The notes: a model not told the origin generated them from the sequence alone. A stretch of 59,608 nucleotides of DNA from D2472 sp964444385 (GCA_964444385.1 CAYUHD010000002.1:1-59608); one strand, 5' to 3'; positions 35,913 through 44,994 are shown, counted from the first letter of the stretch. Program-made: numbers and translations.

Positions 35913-38144
35913 ATGAAAAAACTTTTAACTTCACTTGCTTTACTTTTTATCTTTACTGTAATTATTTTCTTTGGAGGAGCAGCTTTGAAGCTTTTTGGTA
36001 CTTTAGACGGTCCAGGAGTTATCGAAGGCAAAGTTCTTCCTGGCAAGGTATTGGAAGATAGAGCTAATAGAATTAATTTTGTTAAATTCGAATTAGAAGT
36101 TTTGGATGAAAAACAAATTCTCTTTGGCGATCTTCACGTTCACACAACTTACTCAACAGATGCGTTTATGTGGTCTTTGCCTTATATGAATGGTAAAGGA
36201 GCGTCTCCCATTGCGGATGCATGTGATTATGCAAGGTTTTGTTCAGCTTTAGATTTTTGGTCAATCAATGACCATGCTGAAGCAAGCACGCCAAGAAAAT
36301 GGTTGGATACAAAAGAGAGCATCCAACAATGTAATAATTTATCTGAAGAGACAGATGACCTGGTAAGTTTTTTAGGCTGGGAATGGACTCAAGTTGATAA
36401 TAATCCTGATAGTCATTATGGGCACAAAAATGTAATATTTCTTGAAGTCGATGATTCATTGGTGCCCCCAAGAGCTATTGGATCTGGAGGAATAGCTCCA
36501 TTGGTTATGAGGCTAGGATTGCCATGGACTATGTCTGCTTTACCAGCAACTCTAGATTTTAAGAGCAGAGATAGATTTTTTGCTTTTAATAAGTTTTTTG
36601 AAGAGATTCAAGCGACCCCAATATGTCCTGAGGGAGTTTCAACAAAAGACTTGCCCTTGAATTGCTATGAAGAGGCAACGAATCCTAATATCCTTTTTCA
36701 AAAACTCAAAGAATGGGATACGCCCTATATGGTGATCCCTCATGGAACAACATGGGGATACTATACTCCTGCGCCCTCAGACTGGAAGAAGCAGCTTACA
36801 GATTTTCAAGATGATAAATCTCAATTCCTATTTGAGATTTATTCTGGTCATGGAAATTCTGAAGAGTATAGAACTTGGAATGATGCTGCCTTAGATTTAA
36901 ATGGAGAACTCTTTTGCCCTGAGGCAACCAGTGATTTTTTACCAACCTGTCAGCAAACAGGAAATATTATGGCTCAAAGATGTGAAGATTCTGGTTTGGA
37001 TCCAAAATTTTGCAGTGAGTTGGTTGCAGAAACTAAACTAAATTCCGTTCGCATGGGGTCAATGGGCTATGCAGCAGTTAATGAAATCCATCCCAATGAA
37101 CTGTTAAATGCAGGTCAATGCAACGATTGCTTTTTACCATCTTTTAATTATCGACCTTTAGGTTCGGCTCAATATGTTTTGGCATTAAGAGATTTTTCAA
37201 ATCAAGAAAATCCAAAGCGTTTTAAATTTGGCTTTATAGGTTCAAGTGATAATCATGGTGCTAGACCTGGAACAGGCTATAAAGAAGTTGATCGACTTTT
37301 TAACACAGAAGCAAATGGCTTCAATGACCCACTCTTTGATAAATTGGGTGATATGGCACGCCCAAAAGGAAAATTAGAACCAACATATATGGATCTTGGC
37401 ACAAGAACATTGACAAGTATTATGGATTTAAATTTTGCAACTGATTCTGAAAGGCAGAGTGCATACTTCATGTCAGGAGGCCTAGTAGCGGCTCACTCTT
37501 CGTCTAGAAGCAGAGAATCTATTTGGGATGCCCTAGATCGAAAAGAGGTTTATGCAACCTCTGGCCCAAGAATCCTTTTATGGTTTGATGCAAAAACTGA
37601 GTTTAAATCTCTTGCGATGGGATCAGAGGTTGATAGTAATGAATCACCAGTATTCACTGTAAAAGCAGCTGGATCTCTCAAACAAAAACCAGGTTGCCCC
37701 GATTATAGTACTGGCGGACTTACTCAAGAACGTTTAGAGAAGATATGTAATTCTGAATGTTATAACCCAAGTAATGAGAGAAGAGTTATCACCCGCATTG
37801 AGGTTATAAAAATTTTACCCCAACAATATCAAGATGAGCCAGTTGAAGGGCTGGTAGATGATGTTTGGAAAACATTTCCTTGTAATAGTACTAGTTGCCA
37901 AATTTCATTTGAAGATGAGCAATTCTCAATTGGCCGAAGAGATGCTGTCTACTATGTTCGAGCAATAGAAGAAGCCACGCCAACACTTTCTGCAGATCCT
38001 TTGGGTTGTGAGTTTGATGAAAATGGTAAATGCATTAAAGCGGAGGTTTGTAGAGTAGGAGTGCACAAGAATAGGGGTGAATGTATTGCACCTTCTGAGC
38101 ACAGAGCCTGGTCAAGCCCAATTTTTGTTAACTATTCTTCTTAA
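35913..38144 (+). CDS. Exported or membrane-anchored DUF3604 protein with a PHP-like metal site
   Basis: 743 residues from the ATG at 35913, supported by a GGGAGAG at 35904-35910; an upstream in-frame start inside purA is not credible. A hydrophobic N-terminus (about 4-24, LLTSLALLFIFTVIIFFGG) is a signal or anchor. GDLHVHTTYSTDAF with H75 and H77, followed by NDH at 119-121, resembles the metal-binding start of PHP phosphoesterases, and SSDNHG and VIPHGTTWG occur later. Many cysteines fit a periplasmic, disulfide-bonded protein. DUF3604 proteins have no proven function that I know; they often sit with sulfatases or TonB receptors. The stop TTAA is shared with the nusB stop. Confidence 0.82.
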   Translation: MKKLLTSLALLFIFTVIIFFGGAALKLFGTLDGPGVIEGKVLPGKVLEDRANRINFVKFELEVLDEKQILFGDLHVHTTYSTDAFMWSLPYMNGKGASPIADACDYARFCSALDFWSINDHAEASTPRKWLDTKESIQQCNNLSEETDDLVSFLGWEWTQVDNNPDSHYGHKNVIFLEVDDSLVPPRAIGSGGIAPLVMRLGLPWTMSALPATLDFKSRDRFFAFNKFFEEIQATPICPEGVSTKDLPLNCYEEATNPNILFQKLKEWDTPYMVIPHGTTWGYYTPAPSDWKKQLTDFQDDKSQFLFEIYSGHGNSEEYRTWNDAALDLNGELFCPEATSDFLPTCQQTGNIMAQRCEDSGLDPKFCSELVAETKLNSVRMGSMGYAAVNEIHPNELLNAGQCNDCFLPSFNYRPLGSAQYVLALRDFSNQENPKRFKFGFIGSSDNHGARPGTGYKEVDRLFNTEANGFNDPLFDKLGDMARPKGKLEPTYMDLGTRTLTSIMDLNFATDSERQSAYFMSGGLVAAHSSSRSRESIWDALDRKEVYATSGPRILLWFDAKTEFKSLAMGSEVDSNESPVFTVKAAGSLKQKPGCPDYSTGGLTQERLEKICNSECYNPSNERRVITRIEVIKILPQQYQDEPVEGLVDDVWKTFPCNSTSCQISFEDEQFSIGRRDAVYYVRAIEEATPTLSADPLGCEFDENGKCIKAEVCRVGVHKNRGECIAPSEHRAWSSPIFVNYSS

Positions 38145-38572
38145 CTCAGACTGCCCGATTGTTTTTTTAGCCAATCATCTAGTTTAGCGTTTATAAATTT
38201 AAAAGAATTTGGGTTAGAAAATTTCTTAGCAAGTCGAATACATTCATCAATCACAATGGGGTGAGCAAGCTCATTTGCACGTATCTCAACTATCCCAAGC
38301 CATAAAATTGCTTCATCGATGATCTCAAGGTTCTCGCCCTCATTGTTCTTTAGATCTCTAGTAATTTCTTTTAAATTATCTGATTGCTCAAAAATACTTT
38401 CTAGCCTTTTCTTGAAGTAATCAAAACTTATTTTTTTTGGAGTATTTTCTTTCAGAAATTGATCTATCAAAGAATCTAAATTTGATTCATGAAAAATGCA
38501 TTGATAGATTGCCTGAACTAAGCATTCACGTGTTTGAAGCTCTTGTTTATATTTGCCAAGATTTCTAGACAT
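38141..38572 (-). CDS. nusB: Transcription antitermination factor NusB
   Basis: 143 residues, all-helical type. The N-terminal KQELQTRECLVQAIYQ and the C-terminal VIDECIRLAKKFSNPNSFKF resemble the boxA-RNA- and NusE-binding parts of NusB (commonly VINEAVELAKKF in relatives). It acts with NusA, NusE and NusG in rRNA antitermination. It starts 4 bases after ribH and ends the minus-strand riboflavin operon. In other Gammaproteobacteria thiL follows nusB; here thiL is about 12 kb away on the other strand. Confidence 0.9.
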   Translation of the reverse strand: MSRNLGKYKQELQTRECLVQAIYQCIFHESNLDSLIDQFLKENTPKKISFDYFKKRLESIFEQSDNLKEITRDLKNNEGENLEIIDEAILWLGIVEIRANELAHPIVIDECIRLAKKFSNPNSFKFINAKLDDWLKKQSGSLS

Positions 38573-38576
38573 TTTT

Positions 38577-39023
38577 TTAACTCAGCATTTCAACAAGTGA
38601 CTGAGCAATCTCCTTACCTTTGTTCAGCATTGATGGATCGGTTCGCTCTTTAGCTTGTTCAAAATTTTCTGTAGCAATTAAGCCAAAGGCAAGAGGCTTC
38701 ATTGCATCAATACTAACTTGCATTAAGCCTTGTGCAGTTGATTCTGAGATTAGCTCATAATGACTTGTTTCTCCTCTAATAATTACTCCATATGCAATGA
38801 TGCCATCCGCATGCACGAGTTCTTTTTGGGCTGCGTGGACTAATTCCCAAGCACCTGGTACATATACAGTCTTCAGGTTTGCTAAACCAAGTGCTTCTAA
38901 ATGCGCTTTGCCAGATTCTACTAATTCCTCGACGAGTTCAGCATTCCATTTGGATGCAACTATGGTAATTTTTGCATTAATATCAATTTTTTTTGATGAG
39001 TATGAAAATCCATCTTTGTTCAT
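38577..39023 (-). CDS. ribH: 6,7-dimethyl-8-ribityllumazine synthase
   Basis: 148 residues. SKWNAELVEEL at the N-terminus, the substrate loop VPGAWEL, the GVIIRGETSHYELI segment with the catalytic histidine, and LIATENFEQAKER are the family signatures. It condenses a diaminouracil with 3,4-dihydroxy-2-butanone 4-phosphate, the penultimate step of riboflavin synthesis. It overlaps the ribBX stop in an ATGA, showing coupled translation with the enzyme that makes its second substrate. Confidence 0.95.
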   Translation of the reverse strand: MNKDGFSYSSKKIDINAKITIVASKWNAELVEELVESGKAHLEALGLANLKTVYVPGAWELVHAAQKELVHADGIIAYGVIIRGETSHYELISESTAQGLMQVSIDAMKPLAFGLIATENFEQAKERTDPSMLNKGKEIAQSLVEMLS

Positions 39024-40096
39024 TGTTTGAACCCCGTAACTTCCAGATCAAACCCAGATAATGACGGGTATTTGACAGGAGTTCCTAGTAGTTTGATTTG
39101 CTTTAAACCAAGCTCTTTTAAAATTTGTGATCCTATCCCAACAGTTTTTGTTTCAGGTTTAACTGTTGATTTTGTTCCCATAAGATCATTTATTACACCA
39201 TTAGCATCTTGATAATCTCCGATTAAAAGCAAGACACCGCAATCTTCTTCCCCAATTTTTGAGAAGGCTTTTTCTAAATTAAGCCTGTTACCAAATTCTT
39301 CAATACCAACCAGGTCATGCAATGTATTGGGAATATGAACCCTTACAAGCGGGGACTCAGTTGATGCAAGGTCTCCTTTGACAAAAGCTAAATGAAGGTT
39401 ATTGAAGATACTATCTCTCCATGCAGAGAGTTTAAATTGGATGCCTTTAATTTCTACAGATTTTGAATATTCAAGATGGATAGACTTTTCCTTTAGGGTT
39501 CGATAGTGGATTAGATCTGCTATGGTTCCAATTTTCATATCATAGGTTGAAGCGAATTTAATTAAGTCATCTCTTCTAGCCATATTCCCATCATCATTCA
39601 TTATTTCGCAAATAACCCCGGCTTCTTGAAGGCCAGCCATTCTAGCTAAATCACATGCAGCCTCTGTATGACCAGCGCGACTTAAGACCCCGCCTTCAAA
39701 AGCTCTTAGTGGGAAAATATGGCCTGGCTGAACTATATCTGAAGGTTTGGCATTTTTACTTGCTGCCGCTTTTATCGTTTTTGCTCTATCTTCTGCTGAA
39801 ATACCTGTTGAGATACCCTCTGCTGCTTCAATAGATACAGTAAATCCAGTTCCGTGTTTAGCTCGATTATTATTAGTCATCATTGGAAGATTGAGTTGAT
39901 CGCATTTTTCGGGAGATAAGGGCAAGCACACCAAACCTTTTGCTTTGCTGATCATAAAATTTATTTTTTTATCATCTACAAGCTCTGCAGCACATACTAG
40001 ATCGCCTTCATTTTCCCTATCTTCATCATCTAGCAAGATGACCATCATGCCAGTAGCAATATCTTGGATGATTTCTTCGGTTGAATTAAATTCCAT
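39020..40096 (-). CDS. ribB: DHBP synthase with degenerate GTP cyclohydrolase II-like domain (RibBX type)
   Basis: 358 residues. The N-terminal 200 residues are a complete 3,4-dihydroxy-2-butanone 4-phosphate synthase with DDEDRENEGD at 23-32 and RAGHTEAACDLARMAG. The C-terminal half has the GTP cyclohydrolase II shape but lacks the zinc-binding box: where SECLTGD and RCDC are expected it reads HIPNTLHDLVG, and RQEGRGIGL is missing. Such hybrids are known as RibBX, so only DHBP synthase activity is expected. A separate intact ribA lies at 52170. It sits between ribD and ribH where ribE would also be expected. Confidence 0.9.
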   Translation of the reverse strand: MEFNSTEEIIQDIATGMMVILLDDEDRENEGDLVCAAELVDDKKINFMISKAKGLVCLPLSPEKCDQLNLPMMTNNNRAKHGTGFTVSIEAAEGISTGISAEDRAKTIKAAASKNAKPSDIVQPGHIFPLRAFEGGVLSRAGHTEAACDLARMAGLQEAGVICEIMNDDGNMARRDDLIKFASTYDMKIGTIADLIHYRTLKEKSIHLEYSKSVEIKGIQFKLSAWRDSIFNNLHLAFVKGDLASTESPLVRVHIPNTLHDLVGIEEFGNRLNLEKAFSKIGEEDCGVLLLIGDYQDANGVINDLMGTKSTVKPETKTVGIGSQILKELGLKQIKLLGTPVKYPSLSGFDLEVTGFKQ

Positions 40097-40130
40097 TTTT
40101 CTTATATATGCATTAAATATTTAAAAACAA

Positions 40131-41243
40131 TTAAATATTCCCATTGTAGTATGTTGCCTTGATATCATTTTTAAATCTTTGTGTATTAACTAACTTTAGT
40201 TTTTTAGATTTATTGATAGCATCAGGAGCTATGAGATTTACTGTCTCTTTACTTTCTTTCCCTAAAAACATGGGCGCAGTATATAGCACCAATTCATCAA
40301 ATAAATTTTTGGATATAAAAGAACTTAAAGTTTTCTGACCACCTTCTACTAGAATGCTAGAAATGTCTCTTTTAAGAAGATCTTTTAAGAATTTATTTAG
40401 GAAGTCTTTTTGTTTATATTCTAAATACTCAACATTTTTTGATTGAATAGATGATAGCCCTGATCCAATAATTACCTTTGAGTTTTTTGAAGAAATCTTA
40501 TTAATTTTTTTAGATCTTTTAGGGTTTCCAAGAATAATTTTTACCGGTTGATTAAATGCATCATTCTTACTTAAACCTAATTCTTTGTTGGTCAATCGCA
40601 CTGTTAAAGATGGATTATCTTGTTCCGCAGTAGCTCTCCCTATCAAAATACCTTTAACACCTGATCGTATATGATGACTATCTTTTCTAGAGTCAGCATT
40701 TGAGATCCAACTACTTTCTCCATCTTTAAGAGAGATTTTTCCATCAATCGATTGGGCGCTTTTTAAAATAATATATGGACGAGATTTTTTTTGAGTGGTA
40801 AAAAAAATGCGATTTAAATCTTTGCATTTATCTTTTAAGAGACCTACGCTGGTTTTAATTCCAGCTCTTTGAAGTAATTTAATGCCCCGTCCATTAATTT
40901 TTGGATTGGGATCAAGGGTTCCGCAAACTAATCTCTTTATTTGATATTTAATCAGCGTATGAGAACACGGGGGAGTATTTCTTTCTATTGAGCAAGGTTC
41001 AAGATTTACGTAAACGTCTGCTCCAGCAAGAAGTTTTGAAGCTTTTTTAGCACCAAATTTTTTTTTGCAGTTCTTAATCGCATTTATTTCAGCATGAGTC
41101 TCTCCATAAGCCTTGTGCCAGCCCTCACCAATAATCCTATTATTTTTAACGATGACACAACCAACCATAGGATTTGGCTGAGTTTTTAGTCGACCCCTTT
41201 TTGCAAGCTCAATGGCACGAGCCATAAAGTCTGGGCCTTTCAT
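40131..41243 (-). CDS. ribD: Bifunctional diaminohydroxyphosphoribosylaminopyrimidine deaminase / reductase
   Basis: 370 residues, full length. The deaminase half has the zinc ligands in HAEINA and in EPCSIERNTPPC, and the reductase half has ILKSAQSIDGKIS and LVEGGQKTLSSF. The usual PCSHxGRTPPC box is changed in its middle (SIERN), but the cysteines remain. It carries out two successive steps of riboflavin synthesis. The start overlaps the end of nrdR (41240-41243). Codon use is notably lysine-rich compared with related proteins, in line with low GC. Confidence 0.94.
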   Translation of the reverse strand: MKGPDFMARAIELAKRGRLKTQPNPMVGCVIVKNNRIIGEGWHKAYGETHAEINAIKNCKKKFGAKKASKLLAGADVYVNLEPCSIERNTPPCSHTLIKYQIKRLVCGTLDPNPKINGRGIKLLQRAGIKTSVGLLKDKCKDLNRIFFTTQKKSRPYIILKSAQSIDGKISLKDGESSWISNADSRKDSHHIRSGVKGILIGRATAEQDNPSLTVRLTNKELGLSKNDAFNQPVKIILGNPKRSKKINKISSKNSKVIIGSGLSSIQSKNVEYLEYKQKDFLNKFLKDLLKRDISSILVEGGQKTLSSFISKNLFDELVLYTAPMFLGKESKETVNLIAPDAINKSKKLKLVNTQRFKNDIKATYYNGNI

Positions 41244-41719
41244 TTTTTCTTTTTTGTTCTTTTTGGTTTTTCTTTGGACAGAGAAGAGATCTCTTCAGCA
41301 AATTCTTTGATGTCTTGAAAATCACGATACACAGATGCAAATCTTACATATGCAACTTGATCAACCCTTTTTAAATTTTTCATTACAATCTCTCCGAGTT
41401 GACGGGAGGCAATTTCTCTTTCACCTAGTTGGCGAATTTCAGTCAAAATACTTCCAAATACTCCATCAACCTCTTCAGCAGAAAGAGGCCTCTTTTCCAG
41501 AGCTCTCAGCATTCCTCCTTTAAGCTTTACCCCATTGAAAGGTTGCCTTTCTCCATCACTTTTTACAATTCTTGGTAAAGCTAGATCAGCTGTTTCAAAG
41601 GTTGTAAATCTTGCATGACAGACTTCACATTCTCTTCTTCTTCTAATTTGCGAACCATCACCAACAAGCCGTGAATCAATTACTTTGGTATCTTGGGCTT
41701 GGCAAAAAGGACAAAACAT
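41240..41719 (-). CDS. nrdR: Transcriptional repressor NrdR
   Basis: 159 residues. The zinc ribbon has cysteines C3, C6, C31 and C34 (MFCPFC and CEVCHARF), followed by an ATP-cone domain with RIVKSDGERQPF. The basic tail SKEKPKRTKKKK is typical. NrdR represses ribonucleotide reductase genes in response to ATP/dATP. The NrdR-box targets are not in this window. It lies 2 bases after glyA and overlaps ribD, so glyA-nrdR-ribD are one transcript, a common order in Gammaproteobacteria. Confidence 0.95.
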   Translation of the reverse strand: MFCPFCQAQDTKVIDSRLVGDGSQIRRRRECEVCHARFTTFETADLALPRIVKSDGERQPFNGVKLKGGMLRALEKRPLSAEEVDGVFGSILTEIRQLGEREIASRQLGEIVMKNLKRVDQVAYVRFASVYRDFQDIKEFAEEISSLSKEKPKRTKKKK

Positions 41720-41721
41720 CT

Positions 41722-42996
41722 TTATTTATATACAGGGAAATTTTTACACATTTCTATCACTTGATTTTTAATGGCATTAATTTTTTTAGTATTACCAAGG
41801 TCAAGGACAACATCACAAATCCAATTAGTTAATATTTCTATTTCTACGCTACCAAAACCTCGTGTAGTTACAGCAGGTGTGCCCAATCGAATACCTGAAG
41901 TTACAAAAGGTGATTGGGGGTCATCAGGAACAGCATTTTTATTAACAGTTATATTTGCTTGCCCTAATGCAAATTCACAATCTTTACCAGTTAAACCTTT
42001 ATTTCTTAAATCCATTAAGACAATATGATTATCAGTTTTGCCTGTAACAACATCGATCCCACGATCTTGAATTACTTTGCACATAAGTTTTGCATTATCA
42101 ATTACTTGTTGCGTGTATCTCTTGAACTCTGGTTCAAGAGCCTCTTTAAAGCATACAGCTTTTGCGGCTATTACATGCATCAATGGCCCACCTTGGGAAC
42201 CAGGGAATACAGCTGAGTTTAATTTTTTTTCCAGCCCTTCATTTGATTTAGCAATAATTATTCCTGATCTTGGTCCTCTTAAAGTCTTATGGGTAGTAGA
42301 GGTCACTACATCAGCATAGGGAACTGGAGAAGGGTATAGATCTGCTGCAACAAGCCCAGAAACATGAGCCATATCAACTAGAAAATAAGACCCAACTTCA
42401 TCAGCAATGTCTCTAAAAATTTTCCAATCTATAGTCCCAGAAAAAGCTGAGAAACCAGCAATAATCATTTTTGGATTATGTTTTTTTGCCAGATCTCGGA
42501 CTTGATCATAATCAATATCATGTGTTTCAGGATGAAGGCCATATTGATAGGCTGTGTAGTTTTTGCCAGAAAAGTTAACTTTTGCTCCGTGTGTTAAATG
42601 ACCCCCTTGATCAAGACTCATTCCTAGAATCGTATCATTAGGTTCAAGCATGGCTAGAAAGGCAGCAGCATTAGCCGAAGAGCCTGAATGAGGCTGAACA
42701 TTTGCATAATCCGCCTTAAAAAGCTCTTTTGCTCTGTTGATGGCTAATTCTTCTGCGATATCTACATGCTCACAACCACCATAGTACCTCTTGTGAGGGT
42801 AGCCTTCTGCATATTTGTTAGTTAGAATCCCTCCTTGTGCCTCCATTACTCTTTGACTGGCATAATTTTCAGAGGCTATAAGCTCTATGTGTTCTTCTTG
42901 ACGAGTAGACTCCTGGTCAAGCGCTTGCCAAAGTTCGGCATCATATTTTTCTATTGTTTGTGAATTGGCAAAAATTGAATCAGCTTGAGATTCCAT
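41722..42996 (-). CDS. glyA: Serine hydroxymethyltransferase
   Basis: 424 residues, standard. The PLP lysine is K237 in TSTTHKTLRGPRSG; IELIASENYAS, NKYAEGYPHKRYYGGCE and QPHSGSSANAA are the family signatures. It interconverts serine and glycine with tetrahydrofolate and feeds one-carbon metabolism. A TGGAG about 8 bases before the ATG is a good Shine-Dalgarno sequence. It heads the operon glyA-nrdR-ribD-ribBX-ribH-nusB. A weak hairpin lies in the 61-base gap behind nth. Confidence 0.97.
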   Translation of the reverse strand: MESQADSIFANSQTIEKYDAELWQALDQESTRQEEHIELIASENYASQRVMEAQGGILTNKYAEGYPHKRYYGGCEHVDIAEELAINRAKELFKADYANVQPHSGSSANAAAFLAMLEPNDTILGMSLDQGGHLTHGAKVNFSGKNYTAYQYGLHPETHDIDYDQVRDLAKKHNPKMIIAGFSAFSGTIDWKIFRDIADEVGSYFLVDMAHVSGLVAADLYPSPVPYADVVTSTTHKTLRGPRSGIIIAKSNEGLEKKLNSAVFPGSQGGPLMHVIAAKAVCFKEALEPEFKRYTQQVIDNAKLMCKVIQDRGIDVVTGKTDNHIVLMDLRNKGLTGKDCEFALGQANITVNKNAVPDDPQSPFVTSGIRLGTPAVTTRGFGSVEIEILTNWICDVVLDLGNTKKINAIKNQVIEMCKNFPVYK

Positions 42997-43030
42997 TGAT
43001 TACTCCAAAAGTATTAATTATTTTAATTAA

Positions 43031-43045
43031 AAGCTTGAAAAGCTT
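43031..43045 (-). terminator. Weak hairpin between nth and glyA, possible nth terminator
   Basis: AAGCTT at 43031-43036 and again at 43040-43045 can pair across a GAA loop. On the minus strand the stem is followed by TTTTAATT, a loose T-rich tail. The stem is only six pairs, so read-through from nth into glyA is likely. This is a tentative reading. Confidence 0.3.
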
Positions 43046-43057
43046 ATTCTAAATTAT

Positions 43058-43711
43058 CTACGGCTTTTTGTGGGAAAAAGGATGTGATCTTTTTGGAAAA
43101 GTTATTTTGCAAATTTCACAAGTAATTCCATGACATTGTTGTGCCTGACAAAATTCTCTTCCCCAAAATATAATTTGTAGATGTAGTTTGTTCCAAACAT
43201 CTTTTGGAAAGAGCTTTTTTAAATCTTTTTCAGTTTGTCTAACGTTTTTTCCTTTTGTCAGACCCCATCTTTGAGCTAATCGATGGATGTGCGTATCTAC
43301 AGGAAAAGCTGGATGTCCAAACCCTTGACTAATAACAACAGAAGCAGTTTTGTGCCCAACTCCTGGTAACTTTTCTAGAGCTTTTATATCTTCTGGAACC
43401 TTTCCATCATAAGAATCACATAAAATATTAGAGAGTTTATGTATAGCTTTTGATTTTTGCGGCCCAAGACCACATGGTTTAATAATTTTGTAAATTTTCT
43501 CTGGACTTTTTGTTCTCATATCTTTTGGGTTATCCGCAAGTTTAAAAAGTTTTGGAGTTACTTTGTTGACTCTTTCGTCAGTGCATTGAGCGGATAACAG
43601 AACTGCAACTAGAAGTGTGAAATTATCTTTGTGATCAAGTGGCACAGGAGTCTTGGGATAATGTTTCCCTAAAATTTTCATTACAATTGACGCTCTTTCT
43701 GCTTTAGTCAT
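43058..43711 (-). CDS. nth: Endonuclease III with non-standard cysteine spacing
   Basis: 217 residues. The helix-hairpin-helix LPGVGHKTASVV includes the catalytic lysine K121, and the catalytic aspartate D139 is in FPVDTHIHR, so both glycosylase and lyase chemistry should be intact. The protein removes oxidised pyrimidines. The C-terminal iron-sulfur loop normally has C-x6-C-x2-C-x5-C; here cysteines are at 188, 193, 198 and 201 (C-x4-C-x4-C-x2-C) and the last canonical cysteine position holds another residue. Whether a 4Fe-4S cluster still forms is open. It is divergent from the acyl-CoA dehydrogenase gene at 43872. Confidence 0.92.
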   Translation of the reverse strand: MTKAERASIVMKILGKHYPKTPVPLDHKDNFTLLVAVLLSAQCTDERVNKVTPKLFKLADNPKDMRTKSPEKIYKIIKPCGLGPQKSKAIHKLSNILCDSYDGKVPEDIKALEKLPGVGHKTASVVISQGFGHPAFPVDTHIHRLAQRWGLTKGKNVRQTEKDLKKLFPKDVWNKLHLQIIFWGREFCQAQQCHGITCEICKITFPKRSHPFSHKKP

Positions 43712-43871
43712 TTTTTAATATTTTATTAACAATACTTGCATTCAATAATTCAAATTTTTTAATATTCGCCATATCTATAATCGTTGATTTGCTCTATCAA
43801 TACCTTTAACATCTTTACACAATGCTTTACTTTTACAAGTTGCAAAGACCTAAGTTTAAGGCAGAAATCTA
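43712..43871. promoter_or_regulatory. Divergent promoter region between nth and acyl-CoA dehydrogenase genes
   Basis: This 160-base AT-rich gap separates two divergent genes and must hold promoters for both. A TATAAT at 43776-43781 on the plus strand is the only strong hexamer; no good -35 lies 17 bases upstream. No RNA gene, repeat or operator was recognised. Confidence 0.3.
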
Positions 43872-44993
43872 ATGCAAGAATACAAAACAGAACATCCTTT
43901 TGATATAACATTAACTGAAGAACAGCAAATGACTTGGGATATGTTACGAAAATTTGCTGAGACTGAAATGAGGCCTCAAGCTAGAGAGGCTGAAAGTAAT
44001 GGTCGACCTAGTGCTGATATTTTAGATAAGATTAGAGCTTTGGATTTAATACCACTAATTGTTCCTGAGGCTCATGGAGGCATGGGTTTAGAGCAGGATG
44101 CTGTTTCTAATGTATTAGCTTTAGAGGCACTTGCATATGGAGATTTCTCCTTGGCAATGTCAGTCTCAGTCCCACTTCTAACCACTCAAATTATTGCTAA
44201 ACATGGAAGTGAGAATCAAAAAGTTAAGTATTTGCCTATACTTGCATCTGATTCAATGTTTCATATAGGGCTTGGGTTAAATAATACGTCAATATCTTTA
44301 GATCCATATCAATCAAATGTTCTTGCTGAAGAGAATGGAGAAGAAGTAATTTTAAATGGAGTCAAAACTGGTGTTGCCTTTGCAGATGAGGCCAAGACTT
44401 TTTTAATTTCAGCCTCGAATGAATCAGGGGAATGCAATTTATATTTTGTTAACAGTGATCAAGAAGGTTTGGAGCTTAAAGAAAAAGAATTTATGGGTCT
44501 AAAGGGGCTACCCTTATCAGAAATTAGTTTGTCTAACTGTAAGGTTGATACATCTAAAAAATTAGGCAGCCATAATTATTCAATAAATTACCAGTCACTA
44601 ATAGATTCATCTCGAATTGGGATGTCTGCACTTGCATTGGGAGTTTGTCAGGCAGTTCTTGATTATGTTGTTCCTTATACCAATGAGCGCGTAGCTTTCG
44701 ATGAACCAATTTCCAATCGTCAGTCTGTTGCTTTTATTGTTGCAGATATGGCGATTGAAATAGAGGCTCTAAGACTGATGGTGTATAAATCTGCAGCCTT
44801 AAAAGATTTGGGAGAAGATTTTCATAAACAAGCTTCTTTAACGCATCGATTTGCTGCTCATCATGGGATGAAAATTGGAACAGATGGCGTACAACTTTTG
44901 GGCGGACATGGCTATACACATGAACATCCTGTTGAGCTTTGGTACAGAAATTTAAGGGCGATTGGCATCTTTGAAGGAGGAGCAGGAGTTTAA
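43872..44993 (+). CDS. Acyl-CoA dehydrogenase, short C-terminus (first of a pair)
   Basis: 373 residues. The N-terminal helical domain (EEQQMTWDMLRKFAETEMRPQ), central beta domain and C-terminal helical domain are recognisable. The sequence ends at IGIFEGGAGV, with the probable catalytic base E368 only six residues from the end, so the tail normally following EGT is missing. These FAD enzymes oxidise acyl-CoA to 2-enoyl-CoA and pass electrons to ETF. It ends one base before the second dehydrogenase gene. The tight pairing and the shortened tail raise the possibility that the two form a heteromer, as known for some steroid-degrading acyl-CoA dehydrogenases. The substrate is unknown. Confidence 0.88.
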   Translation: MQEYKTEHPFDITLTEEQQMTWDMLRKFAETEMRPQAREAESNGRPSADILDKIRALDLIPLIVPEAHGGMGLEQDAVSNVLALEALAYGDFSLAMSVSVPLLTTQIIAKHGSENQKVKYLPILASDSMFHIGLGLNNTSISLDPYQSNVLAEENGEEVILNGVKTGVAFADEAKTFLISASNESGECNLYFVNSDQEGLELKEKEFMGLKGLPLSEISLSNCKVDTSKKLGSHNYSINYQSLIDSSRIGMSALALGVCQAVLDYVVPYTNERVAFDEPISNRQSVAFIVADMAIEIEALRLMVYKSAALKDLGEDFHKQASLTHRFAAHHGMKIGTDGVQLLGGHGYTHEHPVELWYRNLRAIGIFEGGAGV

Positions 44994-44994
44994 A

